Positions 51,332 to 60,983 of a stretch of 64,000 nucleotides of DNA are shown here, one piece after another (position 1 is the stretch's first letter; each line of letters starts with the position of its first letter). Under the pieces are notes generated by a model. It worked only from the letters and a program-made list of their open reading frames with translations, ran no database searches and had not been told where the DNA came from. The stretch lies in assembly GCA_020638695.1 (NCBI GenBank), contig JACKIB010000002.1, positions 62,001 to 126,000 on the forward strand. The letters run 5' to 3'. The translations under genes were made by a program, and so were the position numbers. The stretch is from Planctomycetota bacterium. Lineage in GTDB: Bacteria > Planctomycetota > UBA1135 > UBA2386.

Positions 51332-54300
51332 CTACTTGTTCGCCTTGTGGCGCTTCAGCTCCGCCGCCATGTCGATGTCCCACTCGGCCTTCTCGCCGTC
51401 CTGGATGGTGCGCACCACGCGCAGCTCCGGCTGCCCCTTCTCCGACACCACCACGGTGTAGGTGTCCGGGGGGACACCACCGATCTCATGCCACCCAGAG
51501 CTGTCCTTCTTCTTCTGGCCCTTCATGTAGCGCTGGAAGATCGACAGCACGGAGACATTGGCCAACACCGACTTGCCCTTGCCATCGAGCACCGACACGT
51601 TGGCGAGGGGCAGGTTCTCGCCGGAGATGTTGCGCACGCGCACACGCAGCGTCGCACCCCGCACCACCGACAGCCGGACCTCGGTGGGTTGCCCCTCGAC
51701 CACGGACACGCCGTCGGCAACCCCCGGCGACAACCCCTCCACCTCGGCTCGCACGCGGAACTTGCCCGGCGTGAGCCCTTCGATAGTGAATCGACCGGAG
51801 GCATCGGACTTGGCCGGCCGTAGCTGCAGCCCGAACAGGTCCACCAAGGCTCGCTCGGCATTCTGACTGCGGCGGCGCTCGCGGTCCTCGCTGATCACGC
51901 TGATGTCGGCTCCGGGCACAGGTGCCCCGGCGGCATCGACCACCACACCGGTGATGCTGCCGGCGAGCGGCAGCGTGAGGACCAGACCGGTCTGCGGCAA
52001 CTGACCATCGAGCTTCAGATCGTGGATCGCCACTTCGCCGTACTTGCTCGGGCCTCCTCCGCCGCGTGCCAACCCGCTCGGGCCACCGAACGCGACCGCG
52101 CGCCCCGACGCGGTCAGCCGGTAGGTACCCTCCGCCAGACCGGCGAGCTTGAAGCTGCCCTGCGCATCGGTGCGGGTCCGTGCGATGCCGTTCTTCAGCA
52201 TGATGCCGACCAACCCGTCGATCGGCGGCTCACCCTGCAGCCCGACCTGCACCACAGCACCCGCCACCGGCTTGCCGCTGGAGTCGCGCACCACACCCTC
52301 GATGAAGCTCTGCGGCAACGCCAGGTCGATGCGGAACTCACGCACGCCGGAAGGCACTTCGATGGTCAGGTTGGCCTGCTCCGCGCGGGAACGGAAGCGT
52401 GCGACCTGCACCAGGTACTCGCCGGGTTGCACTCCGATGATCTCGAAGCTCCCGTCGTCTTGCGTCGCCTGGGTGCGGATACCCATGCCGAGCACGCCGT
52501 CGCGATCGCGGCCGAGCATCGTGATCACCGCGCGCGGCACCGGTTTGCCGGCATCGCGCACCACCCCGAACACCCGCACGGTGTCTTCGCTCTCGTCCTG
52601 GATGTCGCGCCGCGTGACCTGGTTCTTGCGCACCGTGGTGGTCTTCAGCCGCATGTTGCTCATCAGGTCCATGCCGATGTCCTGCGAGCGTTCGTGCATC
52701 TTCGACTTGAACACGATGTACTGCCCCGGGGGCAGTCCATCGATGCGGTAGAAGCCCCGCTCGTCGGTCGCATCGCTTTTGAACGAGCCCGCCTGGAGGC
52801 TGAGCGCCACCACCATGGCGTTGCCGAGCGGCAGATTGCCCTTGCCGGTCACTACACCCTCGATCGCGCCGCCGGTGGTCAGCCGGATCTCGATGCCCTC
52901 GGTGGGACGCCCCGCCTCGATCTGCACCTCCTTGACCGAGGCCTTGGCCATGTCCGGGTGCCGCGCGGTGAACCGGTATTCCCCGGGCGACAACCCCTGG
53001 ATGGTGAACGTGCCTCCGGCGCCGGTCATCGCCGAGTGCTGCCGCTCCTTGCCCGCCAACCCGAGGAAGTCGAAGTCCTCGGCGTCCGCCTGTGGACGGA
53101 GCAGCGCCAACCCCCCGCGTTCCGGCTGCTTCTTGGCGCGGTACGCGGTGACGGTCGCCTCGGCCACCGGCTCCCCGGTCACCTCGTCGAGCACCACGCC
53201 GACCGCGGCCGATCCGCGCACGAGCGTGAACACCATCTCCTCGCCGCTCGCACCCGCGGCGACCTCGACCGTCTGCGACTCGGCATCGAGGAATCCCTCG
53301 GCGCGCACCCGGACGCGGATCCGCCCCGCGGGCAACCCACGCAGGGTGAAGCGGCCATCGGGGTTCTTGATCTCGTCCCAGCGCGATGCGGTGTCGCGAT
53401 CCAACAGCGATGCCCCCTCGCGCAGGCGAAGCGTCTGCTCGCCACGGCCGGGCATCCGGCCACCGAACCGAACCCCACGGTCACGCCGCCCACCCATCTG
53501 GAACCGCACACTACCGCCGTCGCCGACCTCGTCCTCGACGCGCTGGCGCACCTTGCCCGGATCCGTGACCTGGGCCGCCGCCGGCTCGGCCCCGGCGGCA
53601 GGACCCGCCGAGTCCCGACGCCCACGCCTCCCACGACGACCCTCGCGCGTGGTCGCTTCGACCTGGAATCGCGTCACCGCAGTCCCGTCGGCCAACTGAA
53701 CCCTCCCCGACACGGTCGCGCCGGCGGTGAGCACGACCTTGTAGTCCTTCGCGTCGACCTTCGTGCCGAGCTTGAGGACGGTGATGTAGCCAGGCTTGCT
53801 GAACTCCAACATCAAGCGCTTGCCGGCCACACCCGCGGTGCGGAACCGCCCGGCAGCGTCGGTCTCGGCCCGCACCCGCCGGATCTTCAGCGCGAGTTTC
53901 ATCGCGTCGGAGCCGCGCTGCTCCCCGCCCTGGCCACCGAAGTCCATCGGTCGGATCTCGACCGCGACCCCCGGCAGCGGCTTGTCGTCCTGATCGACGA
54001 CCAAGCCTTCGAAGGCCCGCCCGGCATCGAGCGTCAGCACGACGTCCTTGTAGACCCCGCCATCGACCACGGCGAGTTCATGGATGTTCGACGGCGCGAG
54101 CGAGTCGGTCGCGGCGATGAACGCCACGCGACCGGGTGCAACGTGCTGCAGCTGGAAAGCGCCGTTCTCGTCGGTCTCGATCGGCTCTTCTCGGCCATCG
54201 GCGCTGAAGATCATGCGACTGACATCCAGGTAGACCATCGCCACCTGGGCCCGCGCGACCGGCCGTCCCTCGCTGTCGACGGCGCGGCCGGCGACCAACG

Positions 54301-55156
54301 CACCGTGCTTGCCGTGGATGTCCATGGTCACCGTCCGGCCGACTTGAATGTCGATTCCGTGACGCTCTTCCAGCGCCATGTCCGGCGACGCGATGGTGAC
54401 GCTGTAGCCGTCACCGGTCGGAATGCCGGCGATCTCGTAGTGCCCCTCGGCATCGGTGACCGCCTCGAGCCACTTGTACTTGCGCTGCGTCAGTTGGCCG
54501 AGGAACGCGTTCAGCCCCGGACGCACACTGACGCGGGTGTTCCTCGCCGGCGTGCCCTCCGGACCGTAGACCGTGCCGACCAACCGCCCACCCGGCGAGG
54601 CCAGCAGCACGACTTCCTCCGCCACCTGTCCGGGCGCGAGACGCACCAACCCGGGGTTGCGGACGAATGCACCCTCGGAGCGCGCATCGAGAAACACCCG
54701 GCCGCGCGGCAAACCGAACAGCTCGAAGCTCCCGTCGGCCTGCGTGGTGGTGCGAGCCAGGATCTCGGCGGGGCGCGCGGTGTCGCGCCAGAGGCCCTCG
54801 CGGAACAAGGTGCGGAAACGGGTGATCGGCCGCTCGAGATTGGGCACCAACCGCATCGCGACGACTTCCACACCGGCCAGCCCCCGCATCGTCTTGGCGT
54901 CGCGCACGAAACCACGCACCCCGGTGCGGGTCGTCGGGTCTGCGGCGAGTTCACTGCGCGCGGCGACACCTTCGGGGTCCTTCTGCTTCGCGTCTTCCTT
55001 GCCCCCGGCTCGCAGCGGCGCGGGCGTGGCGGAACCCGCTTCGCGCGCCGCGTCGGGGCGCGCCGTGCCGGTCGGTGCGAGGAAAGTCAGTGCCAGCCAT
55101 CCCGCGACGGCGAGCAGGACGACGAGCAAGACGACGAGCGGAGTGCGGGACGACAT
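51332..55156 (-). CDS. Large carboxypeptidase-regulatory-like repeat protein, membrane-anchored
   Basis: 1274 residues. N-terminal anchor or signal PLVVLLVVLLAVAGWLALTFLA. The rest is about eleven beta-sandwich repeats of the carboxypeptidase regulatory-like type, each starting with a G-x-V/V-x-G-x-V strand: VRGFVRDAKTMRGLAGVEV, RLVGTVYGPEGTPARNTRV, LVAGRAVDSEGRPVARAQV, FEGLVVDQDDKPLPGVAV, IEGVVTGKGNLPLGNAMV, VFGVVRDAGKPVPRAV, IEGVVRDSSGKPVAGAVV, ITGVVVDAAGAPVPGADI and more. Each closes with a Y/F-x-L/V-x-V-x-A strand. No enzyme domain is visible. Long extracellular adhesive or scaffold function is inference. Start ATG at 55156. Confidence 0.86.
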   Translation of the reverse strand: MSSRTPLVVLLVVLLAVAGWLALTFLAPTGTARPDAAREAGSATPAPLRAGGKEDAKQKDPEGVAARSELAADPTTRTGVRGFVRDAKTMRGLAGVEVVAMRLVPNLERPITRFRTLFREGLWRDTARPAEILARTTTQADGSFELFGLPRGRVFLDARSEGAFVRNPGLVRLAPGQVAEEVVLLASPGGRLVGTVYGPEGTPARNTRVSVRPGLNAFLGQLTQRKYKWLEAVTDAEGHYEIAGIPTGDGYSVTIASPDMALEERHGIDIQVGRTVTMDIHGKHGALVAGRAVDSEGRPVARAQVAMVYLDVSRMIFSADGREEPIETDENGAFQLQHVAPGRVAFIAATDSLAPSNIHELAVVDGGVYKDVVLTLDAGRAFEGLVVDQDDKPLPGVAVEIRPMDFGGQGGEQRGSDAMKLALKIRRVRAETDAAGRFRTAGVAGKRLMLEFSKPGYITVLKLGTKVDAKDYKVVLTAGATVSGRVQLADGTAVTRFQVEATTREGRRGRRGRRDSAGPAAGAEPAAAQVTDPGKVRQRVEDEVGDGGSVRFQMGGRRDRGVRFGGRMPGRGEQTLRLREGASLLDRDTASRWDEIKNPDGRFTLRGLPAGRIRVRVRAEGFLDAESQTVEVAAGASGEEMVFTLVRGSAAVGVVLDEVTGEPVAEATVTAYRAKKQPERGGLALLRPQADAEDFDFLGLAGKERQHSAMTGAGGTFTIQGLSPGEYRFTARHPDMAKASVKEVQIEAGRPTEGIEIRLTTGGAIEGVVTGKGNLPLGNAMVVALSLQAGSFKSDATDERGFYRIDGLPPGQYIVFKSKMHERSQDIGMDLMSNMRLKTTTVRKNQVTRRDIQDESEDTVRVFGVVRDAGKPVPRAVITMLGRDRDGVLGMGIRTQATQDDGSFEIIGVQPGEYLVQVARFRSRAEQANLTIEVPSGVREFRIDLALPQSFIEGVVRDSSGKPVAGAVVQVGLQGEPPIDGLVGIMLKNGIARTRTDAQGSFKLAGLAEGTYRLTASGRAVAFGGPSGLARGGGGPSKYGEVAIHDLKLDGQLPQTGLVLTLPLAGSITGVVVDAAGAPVPGADISVISEDRERRRSQNAERALVDLFGLQLRPAKSDASGRFTIEGLTPGKFRVRAEVEGLSPGVADGVSVVEGQPTEVRLSVVRGATLRVRVRNISGENLPLANVSVLDGKGKSVLANVSVLSIFQRYMKGQKKKDSSGWHEIGGVPPDTYTVVVSEKGQPELRVVRTIQDGEKAEWDIDMAAELKRHKANK

Positions 55157-55251
55157 GGTGGAAGCAGTGGGGCCTGATCCGGACGAGCAGGTTCGATCCA
55201 GTGGCGGGATCGCTCCCCGTCAGGGCACGGTTAGGACGTGGTTCGGGCTAG

Positions 55252-55425
55252 CCCGGACCATTCATGACCAGCGTCGCGAGCTCGTGCAAGGTTGTTGCTG
55301 GCAAGGAGAACGGCAGGTTCTGCCCGGAAGCGGGGTGCCTCCCCGTCGAGGAGCAGGTTCTGACGTTCGACGATGCCAGCAGCGACCATGCGCGGTCGCA
55401 GCCGCTCGGTCATGAATGGTCCGGG
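55252..55425 (+). repeat. Palindromic repeat family A, best-preserved copy (A5)
   Basis: 174 bp with a perfect 18 bp inverted repeat, CCCGGACCATTCATGACC at the left. The inside runs CGTCGCGAGCTCGTGC, AAGGTTGTTGCTGGCAAGG, AGAACGGCAGGTTCTGCCCG, AAGCGGGGTGCCTCCCCGTC, GAGGAGCAGGTTCTGACG. It contains further small palindromes, so single strands would fold into a branched structure. It serves as reference for the family and is followed after 3 nt by C1. Confidence 0.93.
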
Positions 55426-55428
55426 CGA

Positions 55429-55583
55429 GGAGTCTGCGCCACGGAAGGGCGATTCAGGAGGTGCGTGGAATTCGGCACAGGTCGACGCCCGAAAACGCGA
55501 CCGATTTGGTGGACTCGGCGAGGCTTTCGGGGGGTGCCGGAAGGCGCGGATCTCATGAATCGTCATCCCGTGGCGCAGACTCC
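55429..55583 (-). repeat. Palindromic repeat family C copy (C1)
   Basis: 155 bp. Left GGAGTCTGCGCCACGGAAG and right end (reverse complement) GGAGTCTGCGCCACGGGATG extend to an imperfect inverted repeat of about 37 bp. Its reverse complement aligns with C2 at 33428. The 174 nt that follow, up to the end of the histidine kinase gene at 55758, hold no gene or repeat I can recognise. Confidence 0.88.
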
Positions 55584-55757
55584 AGGGTGGCCGGAGCCGT
55601 CAGGACTTGTTTCGCACGAATTGCCCCGAGGGAGACACCAGGGTGGAGATCTCCCGACAGGAGCGGTGGTCGCCGTAGTTCCTCCGCCGCGAAAACCGGG
55701 CGGGTTCGCACTGCCGTGGTCTGCCATGACCCCGCTGTCGCACGGGGAACCTGCGGT

Positions 55758-57632
55758 TCAACCTGGACCGGGTCCATCGGACGACCTCACCGTCGGCAGC
55801 GTCACCAAGAACACCGTGTGGCCCACCACCGATTCCTCGAGCCGCACCTCGCCGTGGTGCGCATCCAGGATTCTGCGGCAGATCGCCAGTCCGAGCCCGG
55901 TGCCCGAGCTCTTGGTGGTGAAGTACGGCTCGAACAACCGGCGGCGCACGTCGTCCGGGACCCCCGGGCCGTCGTCCACGACGCGATACTGCACAGCCGA
56001 AGCGTCGCCGTCAGTGAGCCGCGAGGACACCTTCACGCTGCCGCTGGCTCCGCACGCCTGCAACGCGTTGTGGATCAGGTTGAGGAACACGCGCCGCATC
56101 TCCTGGAGGTCGACCGCGACCCGCGCGTCACCGGCGCCAGGCGCGAACGTGAGGCCAACCGACGGCGTTTCGGCCATGTCCGACACCAGGTCCTCGACAC
56201 TCGACAGCAGTGCATCGGCCGGCACCACGCGGACGTCGCGCGCCGGGGACCCGGCGAACTGACGGAAATCGGAGGCGATCCGATCCAGCGCGTCGGTCTG
56301 CTCGACCACGTTGCGCGCCAGCCGCTCGGCCAGTTCCGGCCAGCGCGGATCGTCCTCGCGGCGGGCCCGCAGCAGCAGCTGGGCGCTCATGCGCATCGGT
56401 GTCAGGGGGTTCTTGATCTCGTGGGCGATCTGCCGCGCCATCTCCGCCCACGCCGACTGCCGCTCGGCGACCCGCAACAGCTCGCGACTCTCGGACAGTT
56501 CCTCCGCCATCGTGTTGAAGGCCCGGCCGAGGTCGGCGAGCTCGTCCCCACCCCGCGCATCGACCCGAGTCGTCAAGTCACCCGACGCGACCTGGCGTGT
56601 GGCATCGGACAGACGACGGAGCGGGCGGATGATCGCGCGAGAACTCAGCAGCGCCAGTCCGGCCAACAACACCGCGGTCAGCGGAATGACCAGCAGCAAC
56701 CACCGGCCGAACTCGCGACTGAGCTCGTACAGCTCGCGGGTCGGGGCGTACAGACCGATGTGCCAGTGGAAGCCGCGGAAGTGTGCCATGCTGCTCGCGA
56801 AGCCGATGCCGTACCGCACGCCGTCCTCGGCTTGGAACAGGTCCCCACCGCGCTCGCGGGCGAGCACCGAGTCGCACAGCAGCGCAGCGGGCAGGTCGCT
56901 GCCGTAGCGCGCGCGGTCGGAGTGGGCGAGGATCGCACCGGACGCGTCACACAGGAACACCGCAGCGCTGGCGTAGCCCGCGTCGCTGCGCAGGAACCGC
57001 GCCATCTCGTCGACCACCGCCTGGATCTGCTTCCAGCGCAGCAACACGTAGAGGGCCCCCTTCTTGCCGTCCGGCATGTGCACCGCGAACGCCATACCCA
57101 CGCTGTAGTCGGCAGGGTCCAACGTGACCTTGTCCGGGTTGCGGTGCAGGAACGGCGACAGGTGACGATCGACCCAGGCGCGCGGGCGACCCTTGCGCCC
57201 GACCTCGTCGAACCAGCCGAACCGGGCCACCGACTTGGGCTGCAGCAGGAGCAACTCGTCCGCGTCGAGCGACGGGCTGCGCGTCACGCTCAACACCGAG
57301 CCGGCAGCGTCCGCCAGGATCACCATGTCGAAGCCCGGGTTGACGTGGAACAACCCGGCGACGAACTCCTCGAACATCGGAATCCCGCCGCCTTCGGCCA
57401 GCAGGTGCTGGTCGGCGAACTTGGTCAGGTAGTAGCCGGCGTTCTGTGCCGCGGAGAGGTTGTCCGCGATCTTCTTGGCGGCGTCGTCCGCCCAGCGGGG
57501 CAGGGTGACCTGCACCACCTGCTGCTGCTCGCGGTTTCGCACCTCGCTCCGGACGTAGAGTCCGAAGCCCAGGAACGGCAGCGCCGAGAACATCAGCAGC
57601 GCCAGAAGAAAGCGGGTGGTCAGCGACTTCAC
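55758..57632 (-). CDS. NtrY-like membrane sensor histidine kinase
   Basis: 624 residues. TM1 (RFLLALLMFSALPFLGFGLYV) and TM2 (LLLVIPLTAVLLAGLALL, about residues 300-320) bracket a periplasmic double-Cache-like sensor of about 270 residues. HAMP follows (SSRAIIRPLRRLSDATRQVASGDLTTRV). The HisKA box AEMARQIAHEIKNPLTPMRMSAQ carries the phospho-accepting His404. The HATPase has NLIHNALQACG (N box), DDGPGVP and GTGLGLAI. The layout and HEIKNPLTP motif match the NtrY branch. No response regulator lies adjacent. GTG at 57632 is taken; the frame is open further upstream. Confidence 0.9.
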   Translation of the reverse strand: MKSLTTRFLLALLMFSALPFLGFGLYVRSEVRNREQQQVVQVTLPRWADDAAKKIADNLSAAQNAGYYLTKFADQHLLAEGGGIPMFEEFVAGLFHVNPGFDMVILADAAGSVLSVTRSPSLDADELLLLQPKSVARFGWFDEVGRKGRPRAWVDRHLSPFLHRNPDKVTLDPADYSVGMAFAVHMPDGKKGALYVLLRWKQIQAVVDEMARFLRSDAGYASAAVFLCDASGAILAHSDRARYGSDLPAALLCDSVLARERGGDLFQAEDGVRYGIGFASSMAHFRGFHWHIGLYAPTRELYELSREFGRWLLLVIPLTAVLLAGLALLSSRAIIRPLRRLSDATRQVASGDLTTRVDARGGDELADLGRAFNTMAEELSESRELLRVAERQSAWAEMARQIAHEIKNPLTPMRMSAQLLLRARREDDPRWPELAERLARNVVEQTDALDRIASDFRQFAGSPARDVRVVPADALLSSVEDLVSDMAETPSVGLTFAPGAGDARVAVDLQEMRRVFLNLIHNALQACGASGSVKVSSRLTDGDASAVQYRVVDDGPGVPDDVRRRLFEPYFTTKSSGTGLGLAICRRILDAHHGEVRLEESVVGHTVFLVTLPTVRSSDGPGPG

Positions 57633-57728
57633 GCGCACGCACGCACCAGCATAGGAGCTCGGCCCTGCGCGTGGCGCCACCAAACGCCTCACCGATGGCG
57701 GCGACGCGCTTCCCGGGGCTCGCCCTCG

Positions 57729-57801
57729 CCCAGACTGTTCGTGGGCAGCGTCGCGAGATCCTGCAAGGTTGCCGCAACAGCCCGGTGACGAAGCGTCCGG
57801 G
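57729..57801 (+). repeat. Palindromic repeat family A, internally deleted copy (A6)
   Basis: 73 bp. Left CCCAGACTGTTCGTGGG and right end (reverse complement) CCCGGACGCTTCGTCAC keep the terminal inverted repeats, and GCGTCGCGAGATCCTGC plus AAGGTTGC keep the left core, but about 100 bp of the interior are gone. It lies upstream of the sensor kinase start. A short form with both ends resembles non-autonomous mobile palindromes. Confidence 0.75.
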
Positions 57802-57890
57802 TGGGAAGGTGCTTCTTCCGCGGCGGATCGACCCGCACTCTTCCGCCGACGGCGGGCGGCGAACCGAGTCGCGTGCGCGATCCGCCCGGG

Positions 57891-59186
57891 CTACTCCTTG
57901 GTCTTGGCCTCGAGCTCCGCGACGCGCCGGTCGAGGCCGCGGAACCCCGGGTAGACCGCCAGCGCTTCCTTGTAGAAGCCGATCGCTCCCTTCAGGTCGT
58001 TCTTCTGCTCGGCCGCCTGCCCTTGTTTCCAGGCGTCGGTCGCCTCGCTGATCTCCTTCTCGATTCGACCGATGCGCTCCGCGACGTCCATGAAACCGCC
58101 CTTCTGGCCGCTGAACGCCTTGGCGATGCGCTGGAACTCGGACAACGCAGCTTCGAGCTTCCAATCCCGCTGCAGGTCCTTGGCCTTGAGGTACTCCGAC
58201 TCGTAGCGACGCAGCTTGGCGCTTCGCATCACTCCGCTCACGATCGCTTTGACGTCGCCGCTGATCGCGGTGTCGAACGCCTTGCCCAGCAGCTTGTCGG
58301 CCTGGTCGAACTCGTTCTTGCGCAGCAGCATCTCGGCCTGACTGCACATCGTCCGGGCCTCCACCTCCTTGGTCAGCGTCGCGATCCGCTCGCCGATCCC
58401 GGGGAACTCCGGCCAGTGGTCCTTGATCCGCTTGCACGCGGCGAGGGCCGCGGAGTGGAACCCCTTGTCGGCCATCACCTTTGCCGCCTGAAAGCGGGCC
58501 TGCGCGATCTGCATGCCGGCCTGCTGCTGCAGATTCTTGGCGCGCGCCAGCGACGGGTCGAGTTCGGTGGACAGGGTGCTGTGGTAGAGGGCCCGCTGCG
58601 GGCTGGGCGGCAACTCACCGCGCGCCCGTGAGCCCAACACGTAGTGCTCCTGGGCGCGCTCCGCCCTGCGCTTGAACAGCTTGTTGACGGCCTCGATCCC
58701 CTCGACCGCGTCCTTGAACTCCGGGACGTATCCCAGCGCCCGGTTGTAGACCTTCAGCGCCTCCTCCAGCTGACCCTCGAGCCGCAGCGTGTCCGCGCGG
58801 CTGACCGCGCGGCGGGCGAGCTTGAGCTTCGCTCGGGCAATCCCGTTGCGCGCCTCGGCATTGCCGGGGTCGAGCGCGAACACTCGACCGAACACCTGGA
58901 TCGCCTCGAGTTCCTTCTCCCGGAACAACAGCTCGTCGCCACGTTCGAGCAGATAGTCGCGCCGCCGCACCCAGAAGACCTTCTGCAGCTTCGGGTCGTC
59001 GGGGTAGCTCTCCGACGCGTTGGCGATCGCCCAGTACGCCTGGTAGTAGTTGCGCTGATCGGCGTGGCGCTGGCTCTTGGCGAGGATGTCCCCGGTGCCG
59101 CTGCACCCGCCGAGCGCGAGGGCAGCACCGGCCGCCGCGAGACGGACCGCGGCGGGTCCCGAACAGAACACGAACTTACGGCTCAT
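57891..59186 (-). CDS. TPR-type repeat lipoprotein
   Basis: 431 residues. Lipobox LALGGC (Cys near residue 28), then helical repeats throughout: NYYQAYWAIANASESYPDDPKL, ELEAIQVFGRVFALDPGNAEARNGIARAKL, QLEEALKVYNRALGYVPEFKDAVEGI, FDQADKLLGKAFDTAI, DLKGAIGFYKEALAVYPGFRGLDRRVAELEA. These are TPR units, several canonical, others degenerate, with a central charged stretch. It probably assembles or docks envelope proteins. Lies between the Ser/Thr kinase and the sensor kinase on the same strand; the three could act in one signalling or envelope-homeostasis unit, which is inference. Confidence 0.82.
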   Translation of the reverse strand: MSRKFVFCSGPAAVRLAAAGAALALGGCSGTGDILAKSQRHADQRNYYQAYWAIANASESYPDDPKLQKVFWVRRRDYLLERGDELLFREKELEAIQVFGRVFALDPGNAEARNGIARAKLKLARRAVSRADTLRLEGQLEEALKVYNRALGYVPEFKDAVEGIEAVNKLFKRRAERAQEHYVLGSRARGELPPSPQRALYHSTLSTELDPSLARAKNLQQQAGMQIAQARFQAAKVMADKGFHSAALAACKRIKDHWPEFPGIGERIATLTKEVEARTMCSQAEMLLRKNEFDQADKLLGKAFDTAISGDVKAIVSGVMRSAKLRRYESEYLKAKDLQRDWKLEAALSEFQRIAKAFSGQKGGFMDVAERIGRIEKEISEATDAWKQGQAAEQKNDLKGAIGFYKEALAVYPGFRGLDRRVAELEAKTKE

Positions 59187-59346
59187 GGTGAGGGGTCTCG
59201 CACCCCCCATGGATGGGGGTCGTGGCCGATCATGCGCCTTCGACTCCGAGCCGTCGAGGATCTTCCCGAAACGGCGAACCCGCCTCCGGCCGCTCGAAAC
59301 CCGGATCGCGATCCCACGCCCCGGCCTGCCAGCCGGAGCCCCGCAC

Positions 59347-60276
59347 TCACGTGCGGCCGATGAACTCCTCGAGGTCGGTCTTGAGCTCCTCGAGCCCGTA
59401 GGTCGGCACCGTGATGCAGCGGTAGATGATCCGCTCCAGATCCGGGGGCGTCTTCGGGTTGAGCACCTGCGGCGGGCAGTAGCTGTAGAAGAACGACAGC
59501 GACAGGCGCACGGTCTCTCCGCCGCTGCGGATGCCGGCGTACTCCCAGGGCACGTCGTCGAACGGCAGGGTCCCGGTCAGGATCTCGTAGATCATGATCC
59601 CGATCGCCATCACGTCCGCCTTGCTGTCGGTGTGCAGCAGCGGGTTGTAGTGCGGGGTCGTGGTCACCACGTGGCGCCCGCTCTCCCGCATGGCCGGGTC
59701 GATCAGCACCACCTTGCCGCTCGGCTTGATGATGATGTTCTCCGGCTTCAGGTCGCCGTGGTACTCGAGCGTCGCCGCCGCCTTGAGCTCGATCAGTGCC
59801 CGGACGGCGGCGAGGAACCAGTTCAAGTGGATCCCCTCCAGCCCGCGGACCTTCTCGCGCAACGTCTTGCCGCGCACGTAGTCGAGCACCAGTACCGGCC
59901 GGTTGTCGAGCTCGAGCCGCTCGCGCAGCTGCACCAGATTGGCCGACCGACACTTCTCGAGCAACTCGGCCTCGACGCGCAGCATCGTGTCGACCTCGGT
60001 CTGGTCGAACAGATCGATCCGCACCCCGCCTTGCTCGAAGAACACCGCCTCGGCCGGCAGCTCGTCCGGGCTGATCCCGGCGACGGTCCGCCGCGCGGTG
60101 ACCTCGAGCAGGCGCGTCACCTGCCGTCCGCCGCCGGCCGCATTGCCGACCTTGAGCGCGACCTTGGCGCCGGTCTCTTCGTGTTCGGCCTGGAACACCG
60201 ACGAAAAACCGCCGCGCCCCAAGAACCTACTGACCCGATATCCCTCGATCAGATTCCCGACTGCAAGCTTCATCAT
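59347..60276 (-). CDS. Eukaryotic-like Ser/Thr protein kinase, cytosolic
   Basis: 309 residues. Kinase domain only: Gly loop YRVSRFLGRGGFSSVFQAEH, ATP Lys in VALKVGNAAGG, a 35-residue insertion before the C-helix, hinge RPVLVLDYVRGKTL, catalytic loop YHGDLKPENIII (HRD as HGD), and metal motif LIDPAM where DFG is usual. Activation and P+1 region TTTPHYNPLLHTDSKADVMAIGIMIYEILTG follows. HGD and DPA are found in some active bacterial kinases. No membrane anchor or PASTA domain. ATG at 60276 (MMKLAVG) follows a CAGGG ribosome-binding-like sequence; ATG at 60273 is the alternative. Confidence 0.88.
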   Translation of the reverse strand: MMKLAVGNLIEGYRVSRFLGRGGFSSVFQAEHEETGAKVALKVGNAAGGGRQVTRLLEVTARRTVAGISPDELPAEAVFFEQGGVRIDLFDQTEVDTMLRVEAELLEKCRSANLVQLRERLELDNRPVLVLDYVRGKTLREKVRGLEGIHLNWFLAAVRALIELKAAATLEYHGDLKPENIIIKPSGKVVLIDPAMRESGRHVVTTTPHYNPLLHTDSKADVMAIGIMIYEILTGTLPFDDVPWEYAGIRSGGETVRLSLSFFYSYCPPQVLNPKTPPDLERIIYRCITVPTYGLEELKTDLEEFIGRT

Positions 60277-60457
60277 CGGCAGCCCTGTCCCGTGTTCACC
60301 GAACCAGCATCGGCTGGCGGGTCGAACAGGAAGAGTTTCGGTATGTGCTTGCCCGGAGTTGAGATAGGAAAACGCCTGGGCGGCGTGTGGCCCATGAGGG
60401 TGCGGGTTTCTGTCGCACCCCAGGGGGTCGTTCGGGAGGCGAACGCACGCGTGCCGG

Positions 60458-60895
60458 CTACCTGGGTGGCGTGACGGGCTCGACGGCGGGCAGCGCCCGG
60501 GTCGGAGTCCGCGACTGCCGACCTGCGCAGTCCGCGACGGCGTACCAGAACGCCACGCGCCCTCCCCGCAGCACACCGTCGAACTCGCCATCGGCCTGGT
60601 AGCGACCCCCCTCCAGCGGCGGGCTCCACGCCAGCTCGCGCCGCTGCGCATCCAGCAAGACGAGTCGCCACGGGCCGGACGGCACGCCGCGAATCCAGGT
60701 GAAGGCGCATGCGCCGCCCGGCGCGCGCTCGACCCGCAACGCGCCGACCGGGGCCGCGGACCGCGGAGTCGCCAGGCGGCGATCTCCTAATGGGACCGGC
60801 CAATTCGAGTCGAAAGCGTAGCTCGAGGCGACGATGACGAGGCCCAGTCCGAGCAGGCGTGTCCAGCCGCGTCGCACCACGCTCTCCACTCCCAT
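60458..60895 (-). CDS. Small membrane-anchored or secreted protein, unknown
   Basis: 145 residues. One N-terminal hydrophobic helix (LLGLGLVIVASSYAF) follows a basic start (MGVESVVRRGWTR). The mature part contains short beta strands and a WPVPLGDRR segment, and one Cys pair (GGACAF, VADCAGR). The pattern FTWIRGVPSGPWRLVLLDAQRRELAWSPPLEGG resembles the cupredoxin-like or FnIII-type domain attached to anti-sigma proteins in related bacteria, but that is a weak guess. It is upstream of the kinase gene by 181 nt, same strand. Confidence 0.6.
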   Translation of the reverse strand: MGVESVVRRGWTRLLGLGLVIVASSYAFDSNWPVPLGDRRLATPRSAAPVGALRVERAPGGACAFTWIRGVPSGPWRLVLLDAQRRELAWSPPLEGGRYQADGEFDGVLRGGRVAFWYAVADCAGRQSRTPTRALPAVEPVTPPR

Positions 60896-60983
60896 CGCCG
60901 ACCTCCGTTCCGGGTGATTCACTGACCGGTGGCGGCCCCCTCGCCGCCCTTCGCTTCCTATCGGACCAAGGACCCTCGCCGCT

